From NCBI GenBank assembly GCA_013285945.1, contig JABDGP010000006.1, positions 1 through 64,000 on the forward strand: a stretch of 64,000 nt of DNA, read 5' to 3'. The translations under genes and the position numbers were made by a program. Positions 33,547-41,591 of this stretch are shown in pieces; position 1 is the first letter of the stretch; each line of letters starts with the position of its first letter. Under the pieces are notes generated by a model. It made no database searches. It was given only the letters and a program-made list of their open reading frames with translations, and was not told the origin of the DNA. The DNA is from Bacteroidota bacterium (GTDB lineage: Bacteria > Bacteroidota > Bacteroidia > Cytophagales > Cyclobacteriaceae).

Positions 33547-33568
33547 TGACAACCCTATGTCAACAGAA
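33547..33568. promoter_or_regulatory. Putative operator, site 2 (TGACA-N6-TGTCA)
   Basis: TGACAACCCTATGTCA followed by ACAGAA; the half-sites form a perfect inverted repeat. It begins 53 bp after site 1, about five helical turns, so both sites face the same side of the DNA. It lies just after the stop of the WYL regulator gene. Confidence 0.6.
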
Positions 33569-33576
33569 GCGCTATT

Positions 33577-34548
33577 TTATCGGGCGGACACCAAATTTTT
33601 GGAATGGTAATGAGAATATAGGCTTTCGGTGACCTCTCTCATTTTGAACTTTAATTCTTCTGGTTCATTGACTTCTACGGCAGAGCCGAACATCAAAAGC
33701 CATTGGGCAATATAGTCGATACTGTCAACCATAAACTCCGACCGGATCTGAGTTCCCAAGTCTTGTTGGGAAACACTGCCATAAAGGGGCCTGCCTTTGA
33801 GAGCTGATTTCTCAAATGTGGCTACTACGCGAACAAGATTCTGATCGGATTGATACATTGTTTGAAAATACTCCTGGAGAGAAATCACGCTGCGAGCATC
33901 AAAATTTACACCCGTGTTCGCCATTGATTTGATTCTGTCGGCCCTGAAATTGCGATAGCCATTTCGAAGCCTGCACCAGCCGATCAGGTGCCAGGACATG
34001 CTGTAATAGAATATCCCAATCGGCTCTACATCCCGCTGAGTAACCTCCTCTTCGCGGCTGCTATAATCGATTTTCAATACTTGTCGTTTAGCAAGTGCAC
34101 GCTGAATTTCTGTCATAAAATGATCGGGAAAATCCTTTTGTTCCCGGTGCTCATACCGTGAACGCAAAAAGACTTCAATATGCGAGTCTAAATTTTCGAG
34201 GTGGTCTTTTTCAGTTTCGCTCAGCACTGACTTTATTTTATAGAGAGCAGATTCAAACGCTGTCCTCACAGATTTGTCGGCCATTTTATCTACCAGTTTT
34301 CCCGCCAGCAGCATGGAGTTGGCTTCGTCTTGTGTGAACATCACCGGAGGAAGATGAAACCCGTCGACTATGAAATAGCCTTTCCCGGCTTCTGAGCCAA
34401 TCGGCACACCGGCCTCCATCAGTGCTTTCACGTCGCGATAGACAGTGCGCAAACTAATCTCAAAGCGATCAGAAATTTCTTCCGCCTTTACAACGCGCTT
34501 GGTTTGCAAGTGAATAAGAATGGCTGTAAGGCGATCGATGCGGTTCAT
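33577..34548 (-). CDS. YafY-type transcriptional regulator (HTH_11 + WYL)
   Basis: 323 residues. N-terminal winged helix (RLTAILIHLQTKRVVKAEEI, then DRFEISLRTVYRDVKALMEA as the recognition region), the GSEAGKGYFIVDGFHLPPVM link segment, and a WYL sensor domain from about residue 140 (QVLKIDYSSREEEV, VEPIGIFYYSMSWHLIGWCR, FRADRIKSM). A C-terminal WCX part follows. WYL domains bind ligands such as nucleic acids or small molecules. The gene is followed by two matching palindromes and then the GyrI-like gene, so it probably regulates that unit, and perhaps itself by read-through. Confidence 0.92.
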   Translation of the reverse strand: MNRIDRLTAILIHLQTKRVVKAEEISDRFEISLRTVYRDVKALMEAGVPIGSEAGKGYFIVDGFHLPPVMFTQDEANSMLLAGKLVDKMADKSVRTAFESALYKIKSVLSETEKDHLENLDSHIEVFLRSRYEHREQKDFPDHFMTEIQRALAKRQVLKIDYSSREEEVTQRDVEPIGIFYYSMSWHLIGWCRLRNGYRNFRADRIKSMANTGVNFDARSVISLQEYFQTMYQSDQNLVRVVATFEKSALKGRPLYGSVSQQDLGTQIRSEFMVDSIDYIAQWLLMFGSAVEVNEPEELKFKMREVTESLYSHYHSKNLVSAR

Positions 34549-34610
34549 ACATCGAAGGTACGAGTTTGAGCACTTACTCTAAATAGCCATAAAAAGAAAA
34601 AATAAGTGTT

Positions 34611-36524
34611 CTATTTCTTCATCTCAATTTTCCCTTTCAGTTTTTCACCACCACCTATTTCAACTACCGATGAGCCATAAACCTTAATTGTCGACTTTAT
34701 AAAATCCTCTTCGTTGGCTTTATAAATGTTATCGACATATTTCTGTGGGTTGCGATCAATGTATGGAAACCAGGTGCTGTGAATCTGAACCATCACACGG
34801 TGGCCTTTTTTGAATGTATGCAAGATGTCTTGTAAGGCAAAGTTTACATCAGTGATTTGGTTAGGGGTAAATGGTTCTGGTTTTTCAAAGCTGTTGCGAA
34901 ACCTTCCGCGGAAAACTTCATGGCGCACCAGTTGCTGATAGCCCGCCATTACAATATTGGCAGGGTTGTGCTTAGTATCGTTGGGTGTGTCGCCGGGATA
35001 GACGTCTATCAACTTCACTATAAAATCAGCATCGGTACCAGTCATGGATACTTTCAATTTGGCCGCGATTTCACCAGCCAATGTGATATCATCGGTGAGC
35101 GGATCTGTTTCAAAGGTGATTACGTCTGGCCTGCGAGAAGCTGCACGTTGATCATCTGTCATAAATCTGCGAGGTGTGAATACTAATCCTTCCGTTTGTG
35201 ACGTGTAGGGCACAGGCTTGGCGGGGTCGCTGGTGTAATCAAAGACAGCTTCCGTATTCAATGGATTGTTAATGGAGAGCTTTCCCTTCTCACCAAAGTA
35301 CAATTTCACAGGTGGAATTTCTTTGGGCGGCCATTCGGCAAATTGTTTCCACGTCTTCAGCCCACAGTCAAACATATAGGCTTCTGGCAGCGGTGGTTGA
35401 GATCCTTCTTTTAAAATTGAATTGAAAAACTTGCGCTCGATTTCGCGCTGGTAAAAGGTGGAGATACTGTCACCGAAATAAATATGATTCACTTGCTGAA
35501 AACCATTTTCACGAGCCCAGTCGCCATGGCTCCAAGGCCCCATTACAATAGTGTTATAAGTGCCCGGGCTTGAGCTTTCTATTTTCTTGTATATGTTAAG
35601 GGGCCCGAAAAGATCTTCGGCATCATACCAGCCGCCTACCGCCATAACTGCATGCTTTACATTGGTGAGGTGGGGAAGCAAACTTCGCTGTTGCCAAAAC
35701 TCATCATAATTAGGATGGTCGATGATCTGCTGCCAGAAGAAGTTGTCGTTGTGATATTTAGCAGTAGCATTTTTTAATGGTCCGATGTCAAGGTTGAATT
35801 CGTAGCCATCTTTTGGAGGATTTCCATAGAACCGTTTGATCTTGTCGTCGTACCAGCTCTTGCTGGTTGGCTTTTCATGTTGATAACCGAATACAGCAAA
35901 AGCGGTAAGATAGCTCTGTAAAAACGCACCCTGATGATGGAAGTCATCAAAGAAAAAGTCGCTGATAGGCGCTTGTGGCGAAGAGGCTTTGAGAGCTGGA
36001 TGAGCATCGGGAATTCCGGCTGCTGTGTAGAAGCCAGGATAGGAGATACCCCACTGACCAACGCGCCCGTTGTTGCCTTTAATGTTTTTGATCAGCCAGT
36101 CGATTGTATCCCAAGTGTCAGATGCTTCATCAATAGCAGTTTTGTTTTTTCTGTCGTTGCCTGGAATGTTGGGCCGCATATTGTCAAAGGTACCTTCGCT
36201 CATCCATCGTCCGCGTACATCCTGATAAACGAAAATATAACCATCCTTCATAAGGAATTTTGAAGGCCCCAGGTTTCTCCTGAATTTATCCGCTCCATAA
36301 GGCGCCACACTATAGCATGTGCGCTGCATGAGCATTGGATATGTTTTGGTCTTGTCTTTGGGGGTATAAATGGAAGTGAAGAGCTTCACGCCATCGCGCA
36401 TGGGGATTTCCACCTCCATCTTTTCATAATTCGCTTTGATATAAACCGAGTCGGGTGTTTGAGCTGACGAAGTAAAAGCCATCAGCAAGATGACAACACA
36501 AAACAGGAAAGACGTGTTTTTCAT
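34611..36524 (-). CDS. CocE/NonD family hydrolase (X-Pro dipeptidyl-peptidase S15 type)
   Basis: 637 residues with a signal peptide (MKNTSFLFCVVILLMAFTSS, then AQ), so periplasmic or outer. Alpha/beta hydrolase domain: MRDGVKLFTSIYTPKDKTKT, the nucleophile elbow GQWGISYPGFYTAAG with the Ser in GISYPG, the acid region MAVGGWYDAEDLFGPLNIYK and the catalytic His in MGPWSHGDWAREN. A jelly-roll C-terminal domain follows (VMVQIHSTWFPYIDRNPQKY). Relatives hydrolyse cocaine esters, cephalosporin esters or Xaa-Pro peptides; activity here is not predictable. It is a single gene, divergent from the PhoD-like gene. Confidence 0.92.
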   Translation of the reverse strand: MKNTSFLFCVVILLMAFTSSAQTPDSVYIKANYEKMEVEIPMRDGVKLFTSIYTPKDKTKTYPMLMQRTCYSVAPYGADKFRRNLGPSKFLMKDGYIFVYQDVRGRWMSEGTFDNMRPNIPGNDRKNKTAIDEASDTWDTIDWLIKNIKGNNGRVGQWGISYPGFYTAAGIPDAHPALKASSPQAPISDFFFDDFHHQGAFLQSYLTAFAVFGYQHEKPTSKSWYDDKIKRFYGNPPKDGYEFNLDIGPLKNATAKYHNDNFFWQQIIDHPNYDEFWQQRSLLPHLTNVKHAVMAVGGWYDAEDLFGPLNIYKKIESSSPGTYNTIVMGPWSHGDWARENGFQQVNHIYFGDSISTFYQREIERKFFNSILKEGSQPPLPEAYMFDCGLKTWKQFAEWPPKEIPPVKLYFGEKGKLSINNPLNTEAVFDYTSDPAKPVPYTSQTEGLVFTPRRFMTDDQRAASRRPDVITFETDPLTDDITLAGEIAAKLKVSMTGTDADFIVKLIDVYPGDTPNDTKHNPANIVMAGYQQLVRHEVFRGRFRNSFEKPEPFTPNQITDVNFALQDILHTFKKGHRVMVQIHSTWFPYIDRNPQKYVDNIYKANEEDFIKSTIKVYGSSVVEIGGGEKLKGKIEMKK

Positions 36525-36617
36525 AATTGAAATTGATTAAAATGAAAGTTAACAAAGGCGGGCTAAATGCCAACATTAAATTAAATAAGCGGTGTGCGGC
36601 ATTTCGAAAACGAATAG

Positions 36618-36625
36618 TATTTTTG
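36618..36625 (+). promoter_or_regulatory. Putative -7 promoter element TATTTTTG
   Basis: It matches TAnnTTTG and is followed by CGCCC and then the ATG of the PhoD-like gene, the same 12-base TTTGCGCCCATG junction as before rpe. Confidence 0.6.
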
Positions 36626-36630
36626 CGCCC

Positions 36631-37662
36631 ATGAAAATAAAAGGACTTCTCTTATTGGCCGGCTTTGCTTTTGTTTCCATTTCATCTTATTCGCAGAAAA
36701 AAGAAATGATCATTGCTATCGGTTCTTGCGATAACGAAGACAAACCTCAGGAACTATGGCCTGATGTTGTCAGACAAAAACCAATGCTTTGGATTTGGGG
36801 CGGTGACAATATATATGCCGATTCCGGTGACTCTACAAATTTGAAGAGACGTTATACAAAACAAAAATCCGATCCGGGCTATCAACAGCTTTTAAAGACT
36901 TGCCCGATCACAGGGACCTGGGATGACCACGATTATGGTATGAATGATGGAGGCAAATTCTGGCCGCATCGCGACATCGCCAAGAAAATGGAATTGGAGT
37001 TTTTAGGTATTCCTAAAAGCAATCCGGTGTGGAGTCATCCGGGGATTTATAATTCTTTAACTATTGGTGAAGGAAAGAACAAAGTCAAGATAATCAACCT
37101 CGATACACGCTACTTCCGCGACACGCTCATAAAAGTCTTTTATAAACCTGAAGGCACGGAAAAGAAGGAGTATAAATACGAGATCAATGCTACCGGTGAT
37201 ATTTTGGGCGATACCCAATGGCAATGGCTCGAAAATGAATTAAAAAATTCAGATGCTGCATTAAATATTGTCAACTCCAGCATCCAGGTAATTTCTGAAG
37301 AACACCGGTTTGAGAAGTGGGCAAACTTCCCGGTGGCACGCGAACGATTGTTTAAAGTACTTGCAGCCTCGAAAAAGAAAATACTTTTAATAAGCGGCGA
37401 CAGGCATATATCCGAATTCTCTAAAATCAATTTACCCGGAATGGATTATCCGTTGTATGAATTTCTTTCCAGCGGACTCACCCATACCTGGCCCGAGCCT
37501 TGGGTAGAACCTAATAAGTACCGAATAGGCGACCACGTAGTTAAAAAGAGCTTTGGGATTATTTCAATCAACTGGGGAGATAAAGACTTCAACGTCAGGA
37601 TGCAAATTCGAGGTAAAGATGATCAGCTTTTCCAGGAGCATGTAGCCACGTTTGCCAGATAG
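36631..37662 (+). CDS. PhoD-like alkaline phosphatase family protein
   Basis: 343 residues from the ATG at 36631, fixed by the -7 box five bases before it. Signal peptide MKIKGLLLLAGFAFVSISSY, then SQ. The metallophosphatase motifs are present: IAIGSCDNEDKPQELW, WIWGGDNIYADSGD, TGTWDDHDYGMNDGG and LLISGDRHISEFSKI. The length matches the shorter PhoD-like proteins that lack the N-terminal beta domain. Likely a periplasmic phosphodiesterase or phosphatase; phosphate regulation is possible, but no Pho-box was identified. The next gene, a permease, starts 65 bp on. Confidence 0.9.
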   Translation: MKIKGLLLLAGFAFVSISSYSQKKEMIIAIGSCDNEDKPQELWPDVVRQKPMLWIWGGDNIYADSGDSTNLKRRYTKQKSDPGYQQLLKTCPITGTWDDHDYGMNDGGKFWPHRDIAKKMELEFLGIPKSNPVWSHPGIYNSLTIGEGKNKVKIINLDTRYFRDTLIKVFYKPEGTEKKEYKYEINATGDILGDTQWQWLENELKNSDAALNIVNSSIQVISEEHRFEKWANFPVARERLFKVLAASKKKILLISGDRHISEFSKINLPGMDYPLYEFLSSGLTHTWPEPWVEPNKYRIGDHVVKKSFGIISINWGDKDFNVRMQIRGKDDQLFQEHVATFAR

Positions 37663-37727
37663 ACTTTTCAACTGACCATTTCCCTTCGGGCAAAAATTCC
37701 TGCATCTTTCGCTTTTTATAAGATTTC

Positions 37728-39014
37728 ATGACAGGACAAAATAAGTATGCGCTTTCCGTTGGTATCACATTAGTGATTGCCAATATGATCGGTACCGGAG
37801 TTTTTACTTCGTTAGGATATCAAGTGGGGCCGTTACCTTCTGGCTTCTCCATTTTGTTTTTGTGGGCGCTTGGCGGAGTGGTTGCCTTGTGCGGAGCATT
37901 TACCTACGCCGAAATTGCGGCCAGTTTTAAGAAATCAGGTGGTGAGTATTATTATCTGGGACAGCTGTATCATCCATCACTCGGATTCGCCTCTGGCTGG
38001 ATCAGTTTGCTGGTTGGCTTTGCCGGGGCGATTTCGGCGGTAGCAATTGCGATCGGTGAGTATGCTCACGAACTTGTGGGTTTGCCTGTGAAAGTAATCG
38101 CCATCGCAGCAATTATTTTGGTTTCTTTCATTCATTGGTTTGGCGTGAAGACTGGCGGCCTTGCTCAAAATATTCTTACTTCGCTCAAGCTCACTTTGAT
38201 TTTTGTTTTTTGTGTAGCACCTTTTTTTGCTTCAAGTGTGTCATTTTCGCACTTGTCTTTTTTGCCTCAGCCCGGCGATGGTGCATTGATCCTAAGTTCA
38301 GGTTTTGCTATTTCATTGGTCTACGTGGTTTATGCCTATTCGGGATGGAACGCAGCGGCATACATTGCCGGTAACCTTGAAAAGCCCGAGAAGAATTTAC
38401 CGCGATCACTCATTATCGGTACCCTGACAGTCATCTTGGTTTATCTCATGTTGAACGGCACCTTTTTGTATGTGGCCAGCTTTGGAGAGCTTCAAGGAAA
38501 AAATGATATCGGTAATGTAGTAGCGTTCAAACTTTTTGGTGCTACCATCGGATCTGTTTTTGCAGGACTATTCAGTACGGCTTTGCTTTCTACACTCAGC
38601 GCAATGACAATCGCTGGGCCACGCGTGTTGGAAGCCATGGGTGAAGATTATCCCCGATTGAAAAAATTCACAGCTACCAACCGGTATGAGATGCCTTATG
38701 TAGCTATTATTGCTCAGGGTGGTTGGGCAATCTTTTTAGTGCTGGTGAGCTCATTCAAGGAAATCATCCAATATATTTCCGTGAGTTTGTCCGTGTTTGC
38801 TATGCTCACAGTGATTGGGATTTTTATTGTGCGAAAAAAATTTCCCGACAGTTCTTTCCGCTTGCCATTGTATCCGCTGCCTCCGATATTCTTTATTTTG
38901 GTTACGAGCTGGATGATCTACTTTGAGTTTGCCAAGAACCCGATGGTGATCGTTTATTCGTTAGGCACAATACTCTCCGGTCTCCTTGTTTATCGATATG
39001 TGTCCAGAAAATAA
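37728..39014 (+). CDS. APC superfamily amino acid permease
   Basis: 428 residues and about 12 membrane helices. The first helix carries the APC substrate motif (LVIANMIGTGVFTSLGYQVG); others include LWALGGVVALCGAFTYAEIA, GFASGWISLLVGFAGAISAV, VVYAYSGWNAAAYIAGNLEK and LLSTLSAMTIAGPRVLEAMG. It resembles the LAT/AAT-type amino acid-polyamine transporters and is shorter than, and only distantly similar to, the permease at 30-31.6 kb. Substrate unknown. It has no clear promoter of its own and may be read through from the PhoD-like gene. Confidence 0.9.
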   Translation: MTGQNKYALSVGITLVIANMIGTGVFTSLGYQVGPLPSGFSILFLWALGGVVALCGAFTYAEIAASFKKSGGEYYYLGQLYHPSLGFASGWISLLVGFAGAISAVAIAIGEYAHELVGLPVKVIAIAAIILVSFIHWFGVKTGGLAQNILTSLKLTLIFVFCVAPFFASSVSFSHLSFLPQPGDGALILSSGFAISLVYVVYAYSGWNAAAYIAGNLEKPEKNLPRSLIIGTLTVILVYLMLNGTFLYVASFGELQGKNDIGNVVAFKLFGATIGSVFAGLFSTALLSTLSAMTIAGPRVLEAMGEDYPRLKKFTATNRYEMPYVAIIAQGGWAIFLVLVSSFKEIIQYISVSLSVFAMLTVIGIFIVRKKFPDSSFRLPLYPLPPIFFILVTSWMIYFEFAKNPMVIVYSLGTILSGLLVYRYVSRK

Positions 39015-39058
39015 TTCCAATTTCGCCGAATAGGCTATAAAAATGAATTTTTAAAAAA

Positions 39059-39066
39059 TATCTTTG
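39059..39066 (+). promoter_or_regulatory. Putative -7 promoter element TATCTTTG
   Basis: It matches TAnnTTTG and lies 18 bp before the ATG of the lipoprotein gene at 39085; the longer open frame starting at 39064 would begin inside it. Confidence 0.6.
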
Positions 39067-39084
39067 CGCCACAATTTCCTAACT

Positions 39085-40299
39085 ATGAAGAAGTCGAGCC
39101 TGTATTTTGTTTTCGTTGCCTTATTCTTTACAGCTGCCTGTAACGATAAAAAAGAGGGCCAGTCCAAACACGTGGCCGATTCCCTTCGCAGGGTTGATTC
39201 ATTGGCTAAAATTGACTCAACCCAAAAGGCTGCTGAGTTGTTGATTCCCAAAGATACTGCACTTGATAATACTGCCCGGTTTATTGCAGGACTTCCTCAG
39301 CTGGATTCAAATTCGCTCTCGTCTTTAGAAAAGGATAAATACTGGCTTGATTTCCATGCTTCTATGGATGCCAATTGGAAGAAAATGCACGATGCCCGTC
39401 TGGTAAAAATGAGTCAATGGGAGAAGGACGTTTTCTCAAGATCAGTCAACGATTCGTTGAAATTATTTTACCCCTTTTCCGGCCCGGATTTCCTCCATGC
39501 TAACTTTCTTTATCCTCGTACCAAAGAGTACGTGATGGCTGCACTGGAGCCGATTCGTGAAGTGCCTTCTATTGAAAAACTTTCTGAAAGAGACCGCGAT
39601 CGTTTCCTTGACAGCTTGGGCCGTTCATTGCGTGATATATTCAACAAGAGTTATTTCATAACCAATCACATGCAAAAAGATTTGGCACAGATCAAAGGAG
39701 TACTGCCATTATTCTACTTCTTTATGGAGCGATCAGGACACGAATTATTGCAACAAAAATTCATCAACATCGATTCATTAGGAAACGAAGAAGAAATTTC
39801 TGTAAAGAAAATTAATCACTATAAAAGTCCGGGTGTGAAGTTCACCTTGCGAAATACTGAAACGAAAAAGATCAAAACCGTTTACTATTTCTCTTTGAGT
39901 ATTTCTAATGGCGGTCTTAAAGACAGGCAAGGCTATGTAAAATTTGTAAAAGCGCGCGCTCCATTTAATACATTTGTGAAATCAGCTTCTTACCTAATGC
40001 ATTTGAATGACTTCAGTAAAATCAGGGAATTGATTTTAAGCAATAGCGTTTCTCTATTTCAGGACGATACCGGTATTCCTTACCGTTTCTTAAATCACAA
40101 ACCCGAATGGAAGGCAACTTTCTTTGGTGAGTATGTTCCTCCGGTAGAGGATTTCAGCCGAGGTCTTTTTCAACCAGCCCTCGATTCTGCATTTAAAACC
40201 GGATCACAGCCGTTGCCATTTTCATTGGGCTATCATTGGAGCACCCGCAAGCAACATTACATGTTGTTTGGGAAATCGGACATCAGGCTGAATAAATAA
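39085..40299 (+). CDS. Unrecognised lipoprotein, 404 aa
   Basis: The ATG at 39085 gives MKKSSLYFVFVALFFTAAC, a proper lipoprotein signal, and follows a -7 box. The early mature part is a Lys/Asp-rich linker (NDKKEGQSKHVADSLRRVDS), then a largely mixed alpha/beta body: YPFSGPDFLHANFLYPRTKE, LSERDRDRFLDSLGRSLRDI, GVLPLFYFFMERSGHELLQQ, TVYYFSLSISNGGLKDRQGY and, near the end, FSLGYHWSTRKQHYMLFGKS. I cannot name a family, though similar lipoproteins with the YPFSGPDF motif occur in Bacteroidota. Its 3' end lies seven bp from the convergent birA stop. Confidence 0.75.
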   Translation: MKKSSLYFVFVALFFTAACNDKKEGQSKHVADSLRRVDSLAKIDSTQKAAELLIPKDTALDNTARFIAGLPQLDSNSLSSLEKDKYWLDFHASMDANWKKMHDARLVKMSQWEKDVFSRSVNDSLKLFYPFSGPDFLHANFLYPRTKEYVMAALEPIREVPSIEKLSERDRDRFLDSLGRSLRDIFNKSYFITNHMQKDLAQIKGVLPLFYFFMERSGHELLQQKFINIDSLGNEEEISVKKINHYKSPGVKFTLRNTETKKIKTVYYFSLSISNGGLKDRQGYVKFVKARAPFNTFVKSASYLMHLNDFSKIRELILSNSVSLFQDDTGIPYRFLNHKPEWKATFFGEYVPPVEDFSRGLFQPALDSAFKTGSQPLPFSLGYHWSTRKQHYMLFGKSDIRLNK

Positions 40300-40306
40300 T
40301 CAGAGT

Positions 40307-41065
40307 TTATAGAACCAAACTGATCTCCTTCAGGTTAAACGAGGTCCTGTTATTGTTAATGACTACGATTAGTTCACCTGACTCGCTTACGTTCGCAATA
40401 GTTCCCTCAAATTTCTTTTCGTTAGAAATGAATGTTCTTTTTTCGTCCATTCCGAAAAGATTGCGACGATATTCATCCTTTAACTCTAGAAGCTTGCCTG
40501 CCCGAAGTTGCATGTAACGTTTTTCTAGTTGTCCTAAGAGCAGATTAAGAACTTGATTCAGATCAGAGCTTTCCTGTTTGATTGTAGCTAAAGAAGTAGC
40601 CGAAGCTAATTCAAAATCAGTCTGGTTAATATTCAATCCTATTCCTACAATACTTTGCTGAATTGATTCGCCTTGGATTGAGTTTTCGATCAACATTCCG
40701 CATATCTTTTTTCTTCCAACTAGAATATCATTCGGCCATTTGATTCTTGTATCGTCAACATTTCTCGACTTTAGAAAATCTTGTACAGCCAGCGATGTTG
40801 CGATGGTTAGGTAAAATTGCATGTTCACCTTGAGGAAGGAAGGCTTGAGCAAAACTGAAAAAGTTAGATTTAACCCTTCGCTGGTTTTCCAGGTATTACC
40901 ACGTTGACCACGCCCAGCAGTTTGATTTGAAGTAATAATAACAGTGCCTTCGGGCAAGATGCTTTTGGCGGATAATTCTAATGCCAGCGAATTGGTAGAA
41001 GGACATTCTGGCACGAAAACCAGCCTTTGGCCTATGAAAAGAGTATTGGCAGGGATTTTATACAA
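40307..41065 (-). CDS. birA: Biotin--[acetyl-CoA-carboxylase] ligase
   Basis: About 252 residues. It attaches biotin to the carboxyl carrier protein of acetyl-CoA carboxylase. The ligase motifs are present: ECPSTNSLALELSAKSILPE, TSNQTAGRGQRGNTWKTSEG for biotinyl-adenylate, IKWPNDILVGRKKICGMLIE and GIGLNINQTDF, then a short C-terminal domain. There is no N-terminal helix-turn-helix, so it is not a repressor. I place the start at TTG 41065 (LYKIPANTLFIGQ), the usual N-terminus; an open frame runs to ATG 41179 but would cross the start of the divergent rsfS gene. Confidence 0.85.
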   Translation of the reverse strand: MYKIPANTLFIGQRLVFVPECPSTNSLALELSAKSILPEGTVIITSNQTAGRGQRGNTWKTSEGLNLTFSVLLKPSFLKVNMQFYLTIATSLAVQDFLKSRNVDDTRIKWPNDILVGRKKICGMLIENSIQGESIQQSIVGIGLNINQTDFELASATSLATIKQESSDLNQVLNLLLGQLEKRYMQLRAGKLLELKDEYRRNLFGMDEKRTFISNEKKFEGTIANVSESGELIVVINNNRTSFNLKEISLVL

Positions 41066-41172
41066 TAGATTTTGGTTAGATTTGCAGATTAGGGCGCTGG
41101 ACTTTCCTTCGCAACATATCAAAATGTAATTAAAGCCGGGAATCCGGGTAAAATAAAACTTCAGATTAGTTA

Positions 41173-41541
41173 ATGGCAAGAAAGAAAAAGCAGGATTCGG
41201 AGAAATTAGCCGATCTGGTAGTTAAAGGCATGCAAGAGAAAAAAGCGTCAGATATTGTAGTCATGGACTTACGACAAGTAAAGAATGCTGTGGCCGACTT
41301 TTTTGTGATTTGCTCTGGTAATTCAGATAAGCAATTAAATGCCATTTCTGAATCTGTTGACGAGTTTATTTATAAAGATTTGAAAGAAAACCCATGGCAT
41401 TCGGAAGGCAAAAACAATAAAGAATGGGTTCTGCTCGACTATATCACTGTAGTGGTTCATATTTTTAATAAAGACCGTAGAGAGTTTTTTGCTCTTGAGA
41501 AACTTTGGGGCGATGCAAAGATCACCGCTATTGAAGATTGA
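41173..41541 (+). CDS. rsfS: Ribosome silencing factor RsfS
   Basis: 122 residues, the DUF143/Iojap family. It binds ribosomal protein uL14 and blocks subunit joining when nutrients are scarce. Visible: ASDIVVMDLRQVKNAVADFF, VICSGNSDKQLNAISESVDE, the NPWHSEGKNNKEWVLLDYIT segment and VVVHIFNKDRREFFALEKLW, covering the whole domain. The order birA (reverse), rsfS, ftsH is conserved in many Bacteroidota. The gap to ftsH is 50 bp, so the two form a probable operon. Confidence 0.95.
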   Translation: MARKKKQDSEKLADLVVKGMQEKKASDIVVMDLRQVKNAVADFFVICSGNSDKQLNAISESVDEFIYKDLKENPWHSEGKNNKEWVLLDYITVVVHIFNKDRREFFALEKLWGDAKITAIED

Positions 41542-41591
41542 ACCATTGACGCAAACCGACGTTAATCAATAAATTAATTAATACTCAATTC

